A stretch of 64,000 nucleotides of DNA from Arcobacter arenosus (lineage in GTDB: Bacteria; Campylobacterota; Campylobacteria; Campylobacterales; Arcobacteraceae), in the NCBI RefSeq assembly GCF_005771535.1, contig NZ_VANU01000002.1, forward strand, positions 248,001 through 312,000. Direction: 5' to 3'. Made by a program: the position numbers and the translations under genes. Below, in pieces: positions 24,050-32,805 of the stretch. Below the pieces are notes generated by a model. The model was not told where the DNA came from, searched no databases, and saw nothing but the letters and a program-made list of their open reading frames with translations. The first letter of the stretch is position 1. Each line of letters opens with the position of its first letter.

Positions 24050-25597
24050 ATGGCATTAATGGACGACAGAGGATCATGTGAAACCTGTGTTACGACAAAA
24101 GAGTTAACAACTTTATATGATATTGCAGCGATGATTACAAATCAACATAATTTGCAAACATCAATTGAAAAATCTATGAAAATTTTGAAAAACTCTTTAA
24201 ACCTTACAAATTGTTCAGTACATATCTTAGAAGATGAAGAATTAAATGTTTTTGCTTCTATTGAGATGACAACAATTCAAAAAAAACTATCTAGCTATAA
24301 AATTGGAGAAGGTGCTACTGGTATGGCGGCACAGTCAAAAGAACCTATAGTGATTGAAAATATACATAGTGATTCACTTTACTTAAATAAATCAGGGAAA
24401 AAAGACTTTAATAATCTTTCTTATGTTGCTGTACCTTTAGTTGTTGAAGATACTACTATTGGTGTATTAGGAGCAACAATTACAAAAACAACAGAAATTG
24501 GATTTGAAGATTGTGTAAGAATATTAACAATTATCGCATCACTTTTTGCCCAAGCAATCTATTCTTTTCAATTAAATGTCAACGAAAAAGAAAGATTAAA
24601 AGAACTAAAACTTTATTATAAAATGGAATGGGATTCAAAGGTTCATAATTTTGGAGATATTATCGGAGATAGTCCAAAAATGAATATGGTATTCCAAGTT
24701 ATTCAAAGGATTGCGCAATCAGATGTAACTGTACTTGTTCGTGGAGAAACGGGAACAGGTAAAGAGTTAGTTGCAGCTGCAATTCATAAAAGAAGTAAAA
24801 GAAAAGAAGAACCTTTTATAAAACTAAATTGTGCGGCAATTACAGATTCTTTGCTTGAAAGTGAACTTTTTGGTCATGAAAAAGGTGCCTTTACCGATGC
24901 AAGAGAAACTAGAAAAGGTAGATTCGAACTTGCAGATGGGGGAACTTTATTTTTAGATGAAATAGGTGATATTTCTCCTTCTGCTCAAGTAAAACTATTA
25001 AGGGTTTTACAAGAGCGAGAATTTGAAAGAGTTGGGGGAAGTAAAACTATTAAAGTAAATGTTAGACTTGTTGCTGCAACCAATCGAAATTTAGAGCAAA
25101 TGGTAAAAGATGGAAAGTTTAGGGAAGATTTATATTATAGATTAAATGTTATCCCTATTGATTTACCGCCACTTAGAGAAAGGGGTGATGATATTAGACA
25201 ACTAGTTGAATTCTTCCTAGAAAGGGCAATTAAAAATCACAAAAAACCTGTTAGCTTATTACCTGAAGCTATGGATATATTGTGTAAATATCCTTGGCCT
25301 GGAAATGTAAGAGAATTAGAAAATACTATTGAGAGAATTGTTTTAATGGGTAGTGAAGATATGAATAAGATGGATATGCTTTTCTTACTTCCTGCACTAA
25401 ATGATTTAAATCTTAAAAAAGAGTACAAAACTATTCCAATGGAGAATAAAACATTAGAAGAGATAGAAAAAGAAGCTATTGAAACAGCATTGGAGAACAA
25501 TAACTTTAATCAATCTAATGCGGCAAAAGAGCTTGGAATAACACTTAGACAAATGGGTTATAAAATCAAAAAATATGGAATCTCAAATGAAATATAA
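24050..25597 (+). CDS. nifA: Nif-specific sigma54 activator NifA
   Basis: A 515-aa enhancer-binding protein: N-terminal GAF domain (about residues 25-170), AAA+ domain (Walker A G-E-T-G-T-G-K-E about residues 232-239; L-F-L-D-E-I-G-D Walker B) and C-terminal Fis-type HTH (N-N-F-N-Q-S-N-A-A-K-E-L-G). The sigma54 contact loop reads GAFTDA instead of GAFTGA (near residue 280). The linker between the AAA+ and HTH domains has no Cys, unlike oxygen-sensitive rhizobial NifA; a C-E-T-C pair lies at residues 10-13. No nifL is adjacent. It would switch on the sigma54 promoters in this window. Confidence 0.92.
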   Translation: MALMDDRGSCETCVTTKELTTLYDIAAMITNQHNLQTSIEKSMKILKNSLNLTNCSVHILEDEELNVFASIEMTTIQKKLSSYKIGEGATGMAAQSKEPIVIENIHSDSLYLNKSGKKDFNNLSYVAVPLVVEDTTIGVLGATITKTTEIGFEDCVRILTIIASLFAQAIYSFQLNVNEKERLKELKLYYKMEWDSKVHNFGDIIGDSPKMNMVFQVIQRIAQSDVTVLVRGETGTGKELVAAAIHKRSKRKEEPFIKLNCAAITDSLLESELFGHEKGAFTDARETRKGRFELADGGTLFLDEIGDISPSAQVKLLRVLQEREFERVGGSKTIKVNVRLVAATNRNLEQMVKDGKFREDLYYRLNVIPIDLPPLRERGDDIRQLVEFFLERAIKNHKKPVSLLPEAMDILCKYPWPGNVRELENTIERIVLMGSEDMNKMDMLFLLPALNDLNLKKEYKTIPMENKTLEEIEKEAIETALENNNFNQSNAAKELGITLRQMGYKIKKYGISNEI

Positions 25598-26096
25598 AAA
25601 TAAAGAGTTTTTATTAACTGATGAGTTTATAGATATTGGTTATATGGCTGAAGAGGTTGAAGCAGTCGATATAGAAGGTAATGAAATCATATTAAAAAAA
25701 GCAAGTGAAAATAGAATGATTCAAATCTTTCTATCTTTCCCTAGCTTTGGAGAGTTTAAAGAAGAGATTTTAGCTTTTGATGAATTTATGGATGAAGCAC
25801 AAGTTGAAATATTTTCATATATTTTATTTAATGAAAAAATTGAACTTCCAAAATTTAAAAAACTTATTCCAATATTTGATGTAAACCAAGATTTTGCAGA
25901 TATGTATGGAACAAAAATAATTAGTGGAAGTTTAGAAAATAAACTTACAAAATCATTGTTTTTAATAGGTAAAGATGGAGCAATTTATCATATTGATATG
26001 CCAGAAAATTTAGAAACACCTTTTGATATGGATAGAATCAGAATAGAACTAAATAAAGTATATCAATCTTATACAGGAGTAGGCTGTCACGGTTAA
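25587..26096 (+). CDS. Peroxiredoxin-fold protein lacking catalytic Cys
   Basis: A 169-aa protein with a Tpx/peroxiredoxin-like thioredoxin fold: strand I-Q-I-F-L-S-F-P-S-F-G-E-F where Tpx has its peroxidatic Cys, then a D-E-F-M-D-E-A helix, and a C-terminal S-L-F-L-I-G-K-D-G-A-I-Y strand pair. No Cys remains at the peroxidatic position; the only Cys is near the C terminus (V-G-C-H-G). ATG 25587 overlaps the nifA end by 11 nt; ATG 25575 is possible. Coupling to nifA suggests a regulatory or sensing partner rather than an enzyme, which is inference. Confidence 0.65.
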   Translation: MKYKNKEFLLTDEFIDIGYMAEEVEAVDIEGNEIILKKASENRMIQIFLSFPSFGEFKEEILAFDEFMDEAQVEIFSYILFNEKIELPKFKKLIPIFDVNQDFADMYGTKIISGSLENKLTKSLFLIGKDGAIYHIDMPENLETPFDMDRIRIELNKVYQSYTGVGCHG

Positions 26097-26100
26097 CAGA

Positions 26101-27162
26101 CTATTCCCACCAAATATCAGTTTTTTTATATTCTAAAAGTGGGATTATTTCACCCATTTTGGGATGACTAACTTTTATATCATCTTTCTTTGCTAACTTA
26201 TTTATTATCTCTAAAGGCTCATTCCAAGGATGCATTGATAGTTTAAAACTACTGTTGTGAATGGGGAATAAAATATTTGCATTTAAATCTTTGAAAGCTT
26301 GAATTGTTTCTTTTGGCATCATATGAATCTCTTTCCAGCTTTCATTATAAGCTCCTGCTTCTAAAAATGCCATATCAAAAGGTCCGTATTTTTCAGCAAT
26401 TTTCTTAAATCCTTCAAAATAACCTGTATCAGCACTAAAAAATATATTTGTATCTTTTGATTTAATTACCCAAGATGCCCATAAAGTATCGTTTCTATCA
26501 AATAAACCACGACCTGAAAAATGTTGGGCTGGAGTAGCTGTAATTTTTATAGTTTTATTAGTACAAGATTGCCACCAGTCAAGTTCACAAATTTTCATTG
26601 TATCTACCCCAAAATCTATTAATTGTTTTTTTATTCCAAGGGTTGTGTAGAAGTTACCTACTTTATCTTTTAGTTTTTTTATACTTGGCTCATCTAAATG
26701 GTCATAATGATTATGGGAAATAATTATAATATCTATAAATGGTAACTCTTCAATGGTAATTGGTAATTCATGAAATCTTTTTGGAGCTACAAATGGAAAA
26801 GGTGTAATTTTTTCTGAAAACACAGGGTCTGTTAAAATATATTTATTATCAAGTTTAAATAATAGTGTAGAATGAATAATTCTAATCATAGAATTATTAG
26901 GCATATTTAAAATATTTTCTTTTGTAAGTTTATTTACTGGAATAGTATTTTCTTTAGGTATTTTATTTTTTGAATCGTTAGTAATAAACTTCCATACATT
27001 TGATAAGAAAGAGGAGAAATCTGACTTATATTCTATTTGTGTATTTTTGAATTTTCCATTTTGATAATGTTCTAAATTTTCATATTGTGAATCTAAATTT
27101 TTTTGAGAACAACATCCCGCCATAATAACTCCTGTACATAAAACTATTAGTAGAAATCGCAT
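26101..27162 (-). CDS. Lipoprotein metallo-beta-lactamase-fold hydrolase
   Basis: A 353-aa protein with a signal peptide and probable lipobox V-I-M-A-G-C (Cys about residue 17). Then comes an MBL domain with the zinc motif S-H-N-H-Y-D-H-L-D near residue 150, further metal ligands in F-S-A-D-T-G-Y, and H-N-S at the end. It belongs to the NAPE-PLD/RomA/UlaG branch of MBL hydrolases. The substrate is unknown. It converges on the nifA operon and heads the 3' end of a minus-strand stress-like cluster. Confidence 0.83.
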   Translation of the reverse strand: MRFLLIVLCTGVIMAGCCSQKNLDSQYENLEHYQNGKFKNTQIEYKSDFSSFLSNVWKFITNDSKNKIPKENTIPVNKLTKENILNMPNNSMIRIIHSTLLFKLDNKYILTDPVFSEKITPFPFVAPKRFHELPITIEELPFIDIIIISHNHYDHLDEPSIKKLKDKVGNFYTTLGIKKQLIDFGVDTMKICELDWWQSCTNKTIKITATPAQHFSGRGLFDRNDTLWASWVIKSKDTNIFFSADTGYFEGFKKIAEKYGPFDMAFLEAGAYNESWKEIHMMPKETIQAFKDLNANILFPIHNSSFKLSMHPWNEPLEIINKLAKKDDIKVSHPKMGEIIPLLEYKKTDIWWE

Positions 27163-27169
27163 AATTATC

Positions 27170-27895
27170 CTAATTTATTAGATCAACACCTGAAATCTCT
27201 TCATAAAATTTTATTAGATTATCTTGCAGGTTTATATCATCTGCCTTTGAAGAGTATTTAGTTTCTTGAAGATGATAAAAATATTTTCCATTAAATGTTA
27301 ATTCTTCATTTGAAGCTAACCAAACTTGGGTCTTACTGCCATCTTCTAAACTATCAGGTGCATTGTAATTTGCCATTTTTGTTTTAACCCAACCTGGGTC
27401 AACTATGTTAAAACGAGTATCTTTTAATACTCTTGAAGCAGCTAAACCCAACATCAAAATCATTAATTTTGATGTTGAGTAATCAACTGCCTGGTCAATT
27501 TTCAACATCTCTAAATCAATATCTCCTTGAGGATGCATATTTGAACCAATATATAAAACCTGCTTTGGCTTAGAAATTAAAGCTGTTAGAACAAATGGTG
27601 CCAAAACATTCACTTTAAATATTGTTTTTTTATCCTCATTTAAAACACCAGCATTATGAATAATGGTGTCAAATCCTCCTAAAAGGTTTAGTTCATCTGC
27701 TAAGATTTTTGTTTCATCTAAATTATTTAAATCGGCTATTAATATTTTTACATCTATTTTAAAATAAGCCTTAATTTGCATAGCTCTTTGTTTATCTTTT
27801 GCATGGAAAACAACTTCATGGCCAAGGCTTACTAACTGCCTTGCCGTTTCTAAGCCAATTCCATCAGATGAACCTGTTATAAATATTTTTGACAT
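27170..27895 (-). CDS. Short-chain dehydrogenase/reductase
   Basis: A 241-aa SDR: nucleotide motif I-T-G-S-S-D-G-I-G-L near residue 5, I-H-N-A-G in the NAG position, and catalytic Y-S-T-S-K (Tyr, Lys) with an upstream Ser in Y-I-G-S-N-M. The start V-F-H-A-K after the second strand suggests NADP preference but is not decisive. It lies between the MBL lipoprotein and the Tat-tagged alcohol dehydrogenase on the same strand with short gaps, so co-transcription is likely. Confidence 0.85.
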   Translation of the reverse strand: MSKIFITGSSDGIGLETARQLVSLGHEVVFHAKDKQRAMQIKAYFKIDVKILIADLNNLDETKILADELNLLGGFDTIIHNAGVLNEDKKTIFKVNVLAPFVLTALISKPKQVLYIGSNMHPQGDIDLEMLKIDQAVDYSTSKLMILMLGLAASRVLKDTRFNIVDPGWVKTKMANYNAPDSLEDGSKTQVWLASNEELTFNGKYFYHLQETKYSSKADDINLQDNLIKFYEEISGVDLIN

Positions 27896-27909
27896 TGTTT
27901 CTATTTAAT

Positions 27910-29073
27910 CTAGATAGTAGCTGTATCTATAACGTATCTATATCTAGCTTTTTTATCTTCAACATTTTTCCATGCTTGAGTGATTTCACTAGCTTTAATC
28001 ATTTGAATCTCTGGTAATACATCATTAGCTACACAATAATCTACCATTTCTTGAGTCTCTTTCATCCCACCAATTAATGATGCATTGAAGTTAACTCTAT
28101 TAAATGCAAGTCCAATATTACTTAGTGTAAGTTCAAAACCTACTGGCATACCAACCATAGTAAAGTAACCATATGGTTTTACAACATTTGCATATGCAGC
28201 AACATTAAATTGGTAAGGAATTGTAGAAATCATATAGTCTAACTGTCCAGTATATTCTTGAAGACTTTTTAACTCATCATCAACAACAATAACCTCTTTT
28301 GCTCCAAAACCTTTGATATCTTCTACTTTGTCAGCACTTGTTGTAAAGGCATAAACCTCTGCACCTTTTGATACAGCAATTTTAACAGCCATATGACCTA
28401 GTCCACCAATTCCTGCAACTCCAACTTTGTCACCTTTTTTAATATCTGCTTTTATAAGTGGTGAATATGTTGTGATTCCTGCACATAAAAGTGGAGCAGC
28501 TTTTTCAAAACTTACACCATCAGGTAAATGTACTGCAAAGTGATCTCTTACAACAATCTCTTTTGAGTAACCACCTTGAGTGATTCTAGTAGGTTCTCTG
28601 TCATCAGGATAACCATAAGTAAACAATGTATTACTTTCATATTGTTCTTCTTCACAAGTTGTACATCCATCAACCATACAACCAACACCTGCTCTGTCTC
28701 CCACTTTAAATTTAGTAACATCTTTTCCAATAGCTGTTACTATACCAGCAATTTCATGCCCTGGAACTTGTGGATATTGTTGTTTCCCCCAGTGACCTTT
28801 TTCTTGGTGAATATCAGAGTGACAAATACTTGCTGCTTTTATCTCAATTAAAATATCATTATCACCTACTGGTCTTCTTTTAAAAGTATATGGTTTAATT
28901 TCACCAGACTCATCAAATGCTGCATAACCTTTTGTTTCTACGTAATTCATTTTATTTTCTTCCTTTGCTAATATATTTATAGGGCTTGAAGTAAGAGCTA
29001 CTCCAGTCGATATAATTGCTGAGTTCTTTAAAAACTCTCTTCTCGATTGTTCTTGTTTTTTTGTTTTTTCCAT
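27910..29073 (-). CDS. Zinc alcohol dehydrogenase with N-terminal Tat signal
   Basis: A 387-aa protein: residues 1-37 form a twin-arginine signal (S-R-R-E-F-L-K with a hydrophobic stretch to N-I-L-A), followed by a CAD/YahK-type MDR domain. Catalytic zinc ligands are in I-C-H-S-D and G-H-E-I-A-G. The cofactor motif is G-V-A-G-I-G-G-L-G-H. The structural-zinc loop is eroded: G-C-T-T-C-E-E-E-Q-Y keeps only part of the usual four Cys. A Tat-exported NAD(P)-dependent enzyme would be odd in the periplasm, so either the cofactor is carried out bound or the signal has another role. Confidence 0.82.
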   Translation of the reverse strand: MEKTKKQEQSRREFLKNSAIISTGVALTSSPINILAKEENKMNYVETKGYAAFDESGEIKPYTFKRRPVGDNDILIEIKAASICHSDIHQEKGHWGKQQYPQVPGHEIAGIVTAIGKDVTKFKVGDRAGVGCMVDGCTTCEEEQYESNTLFTYGYPDDREPTRITQGGYSKEIVVRDHFAVHLPDGVSFEKAAPLLCAGITTYSPLIKADIKKGDKVGVAGIGGLGHMAVKIAVSKGAEVYAFTTSADKVEDIKGFGAKEVIVVDDELKSLQEYTGQLDYMISTIPYQFNVAAYANVVKPYGYFTMVGMPVGFELTLSNIGLAFNRVNFNASLIGGMKETQEMVDYCVANDVLPEIQMIKASEITQAWKNVEDKKARYRYVIDTATI

Positions 29074-29078
29074 GATTA

Positions 29079-29519
29079 CTAGCCTTTTAAACTATTGTAA
29101 TACTCATCCTCTACTGGTTCTAACCATTCATTTGAAGTTTTCTCTCCTGGAACTTCAACAGAGATATGGCTAAACCAACTATCTTTTTTAGCTCCATGCC
29201 AATGCTTAGTATTAGGAGGAATTATCCCAATTGAACCCTCTTTTAGTTCTTGTGGTTCTTGTCCTTCTAACACTAACCATCCTTCACCTGCTGTACAAAT
29301 TAACATTTGACCACCACCACTTTTTGATAAGTGTTTATGCCAATTGTTTCTACATCCCGGTTCAAAAGTCACATTTGCTAAAAAAATTGGAGTTTCTCCT
29401 GGTTTTACTAAAAAGTTTAGAAATGAATCTCCAATAAAATATTTTGCATAATCAATATTAGGAACGCCTATTCCAAACATATTTACTTTTTCAAATTCTT
29501 CTTTATTTAAATATTTCAT
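29079..29519 (-). CDS. Cupin-domain protein (cytoplasmic)
   Basis: A 146-aa single cupin with metal ligands in N-N-W-H-K-H-L and the second motif P-P-N-T-K-H-W-H-G. No signal peptide. It ends E-W-L-E-P-V-E-D-E-Y and is clearly a paralogue of the exported cupin at 34963, which shares the K-H-W-H-G-A and E-W-L-E-P-V blocks. Such cupins often accompany carboxymuconolactone decarboxylase-like proteins and dehydrogenases. The function is unknown. Confidence 0.85.
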   Translation of the reverse strand: MKYLNKEEFEKVNMFGIGVPNIDYAKYFIGDSFLNFLVKPGETPIFLANVTFEPGCRNNWHKHLSKSGGGQMLICTAGEGWLVLEGQEPQELKEGSIGIIPPNTKHWHGAKKDSWFSHISVEVPGEKTSNEWLEPVEDEYYNSLKG

Positions 29520-29536
29520 ATTGTCCTTCTTACTTA

Positions 29537-29977
29537 TTAATCTATTAACTTAATTTCTATAGTTCCTGACATAGAGTTTATATACTCTTTTCCAGAAACA
29601 ACTTTTCCTAATTCATATAGTCCACTTGCACTTCCAAAGTCTTTGTAAAACATAACAACATCACCCCAAGGTGCATAATAAGCAAGGGTTCCTGTTACTG
29701 CATTTTTAGCTAGAGGTGTATTTGAAGTTGAAAGTTTATTTGGTGGGTAAAAGATTTTCTCATCATGGCTATAGTTTTCAACCTTTATATCTAAAGGTAG
29801 TTGAGCTAATAACTCTTTTGAAGCTTGTGAATTATTTAACTCATAAACTGTAATATTCCCATTTGATTCAACACTAATTTTCATCAATTTATCCTTTTTT
29901 AAATCATTTGCATTTAGTGAAATTGATAAAATCACCAAACTTATGATAGAAATTAATTTCTTTGTTAAGCTTTTCAT
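29537..29977 (-). CDS. Exported cyclophilin-like fold protein
   Basis: A 146-aa protein with a signal peptide (M-K-S-L-T-K-K-L then a hydrophobic stretch to L-N-A, residues 1-24) and a cyclophilin-like (DUF369/Cyclophil_like) domain: Y-Y-A-P-W-G-D-V-V-M-F-Y and a C-terminal G-T-I-E-I-K strand. I chose ATG 29977, which has AGGAG ahead; the frame is open further upstream but lacks a ribosome site. Peptidyl-prolyl isomerase activity is not implied, because bacterial members of this family are often uncharacterised. Confidence 0.78.
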   Translation of the reverse strand: MKSLTKKLISIISLVILSISLNANDLKKDKLMKISVESNGNITVYELNNSQASKELLAQLPLDIKVENYSHDEKIFYPPNKLSTSNTPLAKNAVTGTLAYYAPWGDVVMFYKDFGSASGLYELGKVVSGKEYINSMSGTIEIKLID

Positions 29978-30079
29978 CTCTTTTACTCCTTTTGTAAAAG
30001 TTCTACTAATATTATAAAACATATACAAAATCATTAGTAGAAAGATAATCCGTATTGATTGTCTAATTCTCTAAATATT

Positions 30080-31288
30080 TTATTTTACCTCTACAAACTC
30101 AATCTCTTCATTATCTTCAGTAGATTCATTTCTTGCAAAAAATAAAATTATAATGCAAGCAATAACAGCTAAAACTGCATAAAACAATGATACATGATAA
30201 AGATCCATATAGTGGGATAACTGCCCTGCTATAAAACTAGGGATTGCAGCCCCAGCATATGATGTAGCATAAATTAAAGATAACAATCCTGCTCTTTGAT
30301 CTATGGTAACATCTTTTAAAAGGGATCTAATACTCCCTGTTAATGCTGCCCCTTGTGAGGCACCTGCTAACATACTACTTAATAAAAAGCCATAAATATT
30401 AGAATATTTCAATGAGAATACAATGCCCATTACTCCAATTGTGAAAAAAAACATTCCAATTCTTTGTGCATTTGCAGGAGTTAATTTTGCTGTCACTGGA
30501 CCTCCTATAGCACTGGGTAAAAGGTAAGATGAAAACATGATTCCAATCATTAAAGTACTATGTGTGTTTAACTGGTCAACAGCAACTGAAGGCCCAAAAG
30601 CTTGATAAAAAGCTCCCATAGCCCATGTCGATACAAAGGTAACTGCTGCAATGTAAAAAAGCTTTTTGTTTTTTTGAGGTAAAGAAAATCTTGGTTTAAA
30701 TGATTTTATTAAGCCAGGCTTTTTTTTAATTGTCTCAGGGCTTAGTGCAATTAAAATTGTACAAATTGCTAGAATTATTAATATAGCAATATATGATAAA
30801 CTTTTAGGATATGGTGCAAATTGAACAAAAGCACCTGAAAATAAAGCTCCAATAGTTAATCCAACCATAGGTGAATTACTCACAATTGCTGCAGGTAACC
30901 ATTGGGGCAAAGATGAACCATTATCAATAATATATGAGGTAAGTGAACTTGATGCTAAACCACATGCAAGTCCTAAAAGTAATCTTGCGATAATTAATGG
31001 AGTCGCACTATTAATATCAAACAATAAAGATATTGAAATTGCAGATAAGCCAAAAATTATAAAAGCAACAATTTTTCTTCCTAAATAATTTGATATTCTA
31101 CCAAATATAAGTAGTGCTGTAATTGCACCTATGAAGTAAACAACTGCAGTTAAAGCTAAATCATTATAAGTCAATCCTTCATCTTGTCTATAAATATCAT
31201 ATAAAGGAATAGGTGTAGCAGAAGCTGCAAATACCATTAAAAATGAAAATGTTGCAGCAAAGAAGCCTATTTTAGTTTTTTTATTCAT
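30080..31288 (-). CDS. MFS transporter
   Basis: A 402-aa inner-membrane protein with about 12 hydrophobic helices and the MFS loop 2-3 motif I-F-G-R-I-S-N-Y-L-G-R-K near residue 61. The start K-K-T-K-I-G-F-F-A-A-T-F is followed directly by helix 1. It is probably a proton-driven exporter. It lies in the minus-strand cluster of dehydrogenases and cupins, so it may export the compound those enzymes act upon; this is inference. Confidence 0.88.
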   Translation of the reverse strand: MNKKTKIGFFAATFSFLMVFAASATPIPLYDIYRQDEGLTYNDLALTAVVYFIGAITALLIFGRISNYLGRKIVAFIIFGLSAISISLLFDINSATPLIIARLLLGLACGLASSSLTSYIIDNGSSLPQWLPAAIVSNSPMVGLTIGALFSGAFVQFAPYPKSLSYIAILIILAICTILIALSPETIKKKPGLIKSFKPRFSLPQKNKKLFYIAAVTFVSTWAMGAFYQAFGPSVAVDQLNTHSTLMIGIMFSSYLLPSAIGGPVTAKLTPANAQRIGMFFFTIGVMGIVFSLKYSNIYGFLLSSMLAGASQGAALTGSIRSLLKDVTIDQRAGLLSLIYATSYAGAAIPSFIAGQLSHYMDLYHVSLFYAVLAVIACIIILFFARNESTEDNEEIEFVEVK

Positions 31289-31404
31289 TTATAATTCCTT
31301 TTATAATCTATGTTTTGATTATAAAGAAGAATTATATTTATGAATAGAAAGATATTCCAATAAACTTGTCAGATTCTCTAAATTTATAAAGAATGACATT
31401 AAAT

Positions 31405-32151
31405 TTAGGCTAAATATGCTCCACCACAAACAGGTAAATATGTTCCTGTAAGTTGTGAACTTTCGTCTTGGCATAATAAATAAACTGCATTTGCCACATC
31501 TTTTGGTAAAGAGATATTACCAGATGGTGTAATTGATTTAATAAACTCTTTAAACTCATCAGGAGCCTGCGCTGTTGCATCAGTTAATACTAATCCGGGA
31601 GCTACAACATTTGATGTGATTCCATTTGTTCCTAATTCTTGTGCAAGATATTTGTTAAATGAATCTACTGCACCTTTAGCACTACCATGGGCAATAAAAC
31701 TAGGAAGTGGACTTTCTGAAAGAGTACTTGAAATAAATACTAATCTACCAAATTTTTTTTCAATCATTGAAGTGTTAACCGCATATTGTGCACATAAATA
31801 AGCTGCTCTCATTTCATCATTTAATTTTTGTGAAAACTCATCCCAAGTTTTCAGTACAAATGGTTTTGGAGTGAAATTCATATTTGCATTTGATACTAAA
31901 ATATCAACTCCACCAAACTCAGATTTTATTTTTTCAAACATTGCTTTAATTTGAGATTCATCCCTCACATCTGCTTGAATAGTGTGAGCTTCTCCTCCTT
32001 CAAAGTTAATCTCTTTTGCTAAATCTTCAGCAACTTCGGTACTGTTTACATAATTTATAAAAACTCTATAGTTTTTAGATTGAAACTTTTTTGCAACTGC
32101 AGCACCGATACCTCTTGCTCCACCTGTAATAAGTACATTTTTCTTATTCAT
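31405..32151 (-). CDS. SDR-family oxidoreductase (FabG-like)
   Basis: A 248-aa classical SDR: T-G-G-A-R-G-I-G-A-A (residues 8-17), V-S-N-A-N in place of NNAG, catalytic S-S-T-L with A-H-G-S-A-K-G where the usual Y-x3-K Tyr is His, and L-T-G-T-Y-L-P-V-C-G-G at the end. The apparent Tyr to His change at the catalytic site is notable and could reduce activity. It is divergent from marR, and the shared gap holds two matching dyads, so MarR probably controls it. Confidence 0.82.
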   Translation of the reverse strand: MNKKNVLITGGARGIGAAVAKKFQSKNYRVFINYVNSTEVAEDLAKEINFEGGEAHTIQADVRDESQIKAMFEKIKSEFGGVDILVSNANMNFTPKPFVLKTWDEFSQKLNDEMRAAYLCAQYAVNTSMIEKKFGRLVFISSTLSESPLPSFIAHGSAKGAVDSFNKYLAQELGTNGITSNVVAPGLVLTDATAQAPDEFKEFIKSITPSGNISLPKDVANAVYLLCQDESSQLTGTYLPVCGGAYLA

Positions 32152-32168
32152 ATTGTTCCTTTATATTT

Positions 32169-32222
32169 ACTTGTTATTGACAAGTATATTAAGAAAAGAC
32201 TTAAAGCTTGTTAAAGACAAGT
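32169..32222. promoter_or_regulatory. Twin operator dyads between SDR and marR genes
   Basis: ACTTGT-TATTG-ACAAGT (32169-32185, perfect) and GCTTGT-TAAAG-ACAAGT (32206-32222, one mismatch) are 17-bp dyads with centres 37 bp apart in the divergent gap. Their size and symmetry are typical of MarR-family operators. They would cover promoters for both the SDR gene and the regulator. Confidence 0.82.
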
Positions 32223-32251
32223 ATTTAATCTTAACTATGATATAATCACCT

Positions 32252-32689
32252 ATGGAAAAACAAGAATTTATATTAAACGAATCATTTGGTTATCACTTTA
32301 CTAGTATCACATTGATAATAAAAAGGATGATGGAGTCATGCCTAAAACCTTACAATTTAACCCATTTACAATTTAGTATTCTTGTTAATTTATATAAGAA
32401 TAATGTTTCAACGCAGAAAGAACTTCTAAAATATACCTATGGAGATGAAGCAAGTATTACTAGACTAATTAATAGAATGGAGTCAAAAGGTTTTTTAAAA
32501 AGGGTACCTTCAATTGAGGATAAAAGAAAAAAGAAAATCATATTAACAGAAGAGGGGATAAACCTAACAGAAGAAGTTTTATCTTGTGCTAAAGAAGTTA
32601 ACAATTCATTAGTTGAAGATTTAGATGAAAAAGAAAATAAACAATTACTCAATCTTCTTCAAAAAGTTCACAACTCTATAAAATCATAA
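32252..32689 (+). CDS. MarR-family transcriptional regulator
   Basis: A 145-aa MarR regulator with the winged helix in T-Q-K-E-L-L-K-Y-T-Y-G-D-E-A-S-I-T-R-L-I and the wing D-K-R-K-K-K-I-I-L-T. Two ACTTGT-type dyads lie in the divergent promoter gap, implying autoregulation and control of the SDR gene. TATAAT at about 32241 lies very close to the start, so the leader is short. The ligand is unknown; MarR regulators often sense phenolics or electrophiles. Confidence 0.9.
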   Translation: MEKQEFILNESFGYHFTSITLIIKRMMESCLKPYNLTHLQFSILVNLYKNNVSTQKELLKYTYGDEASITRLINRMESKGFLKRVPSIEDKRKKKIILTEEGINLTEEVLSCAKEVNNSLVEDLDEKENKQLLNLLQKVHNSIKS

Positions 32690-32805
32690 TATCTCACTAT
32701 TTTAGTATAGTAGATATCTTTAATACTTACCTAAAATAAAGTAAGAATACTTTAAGAAAGAATAGTTAAGATTTAAAGTTAAAAACCAGTATAGAGGAAA
32801 TTATT

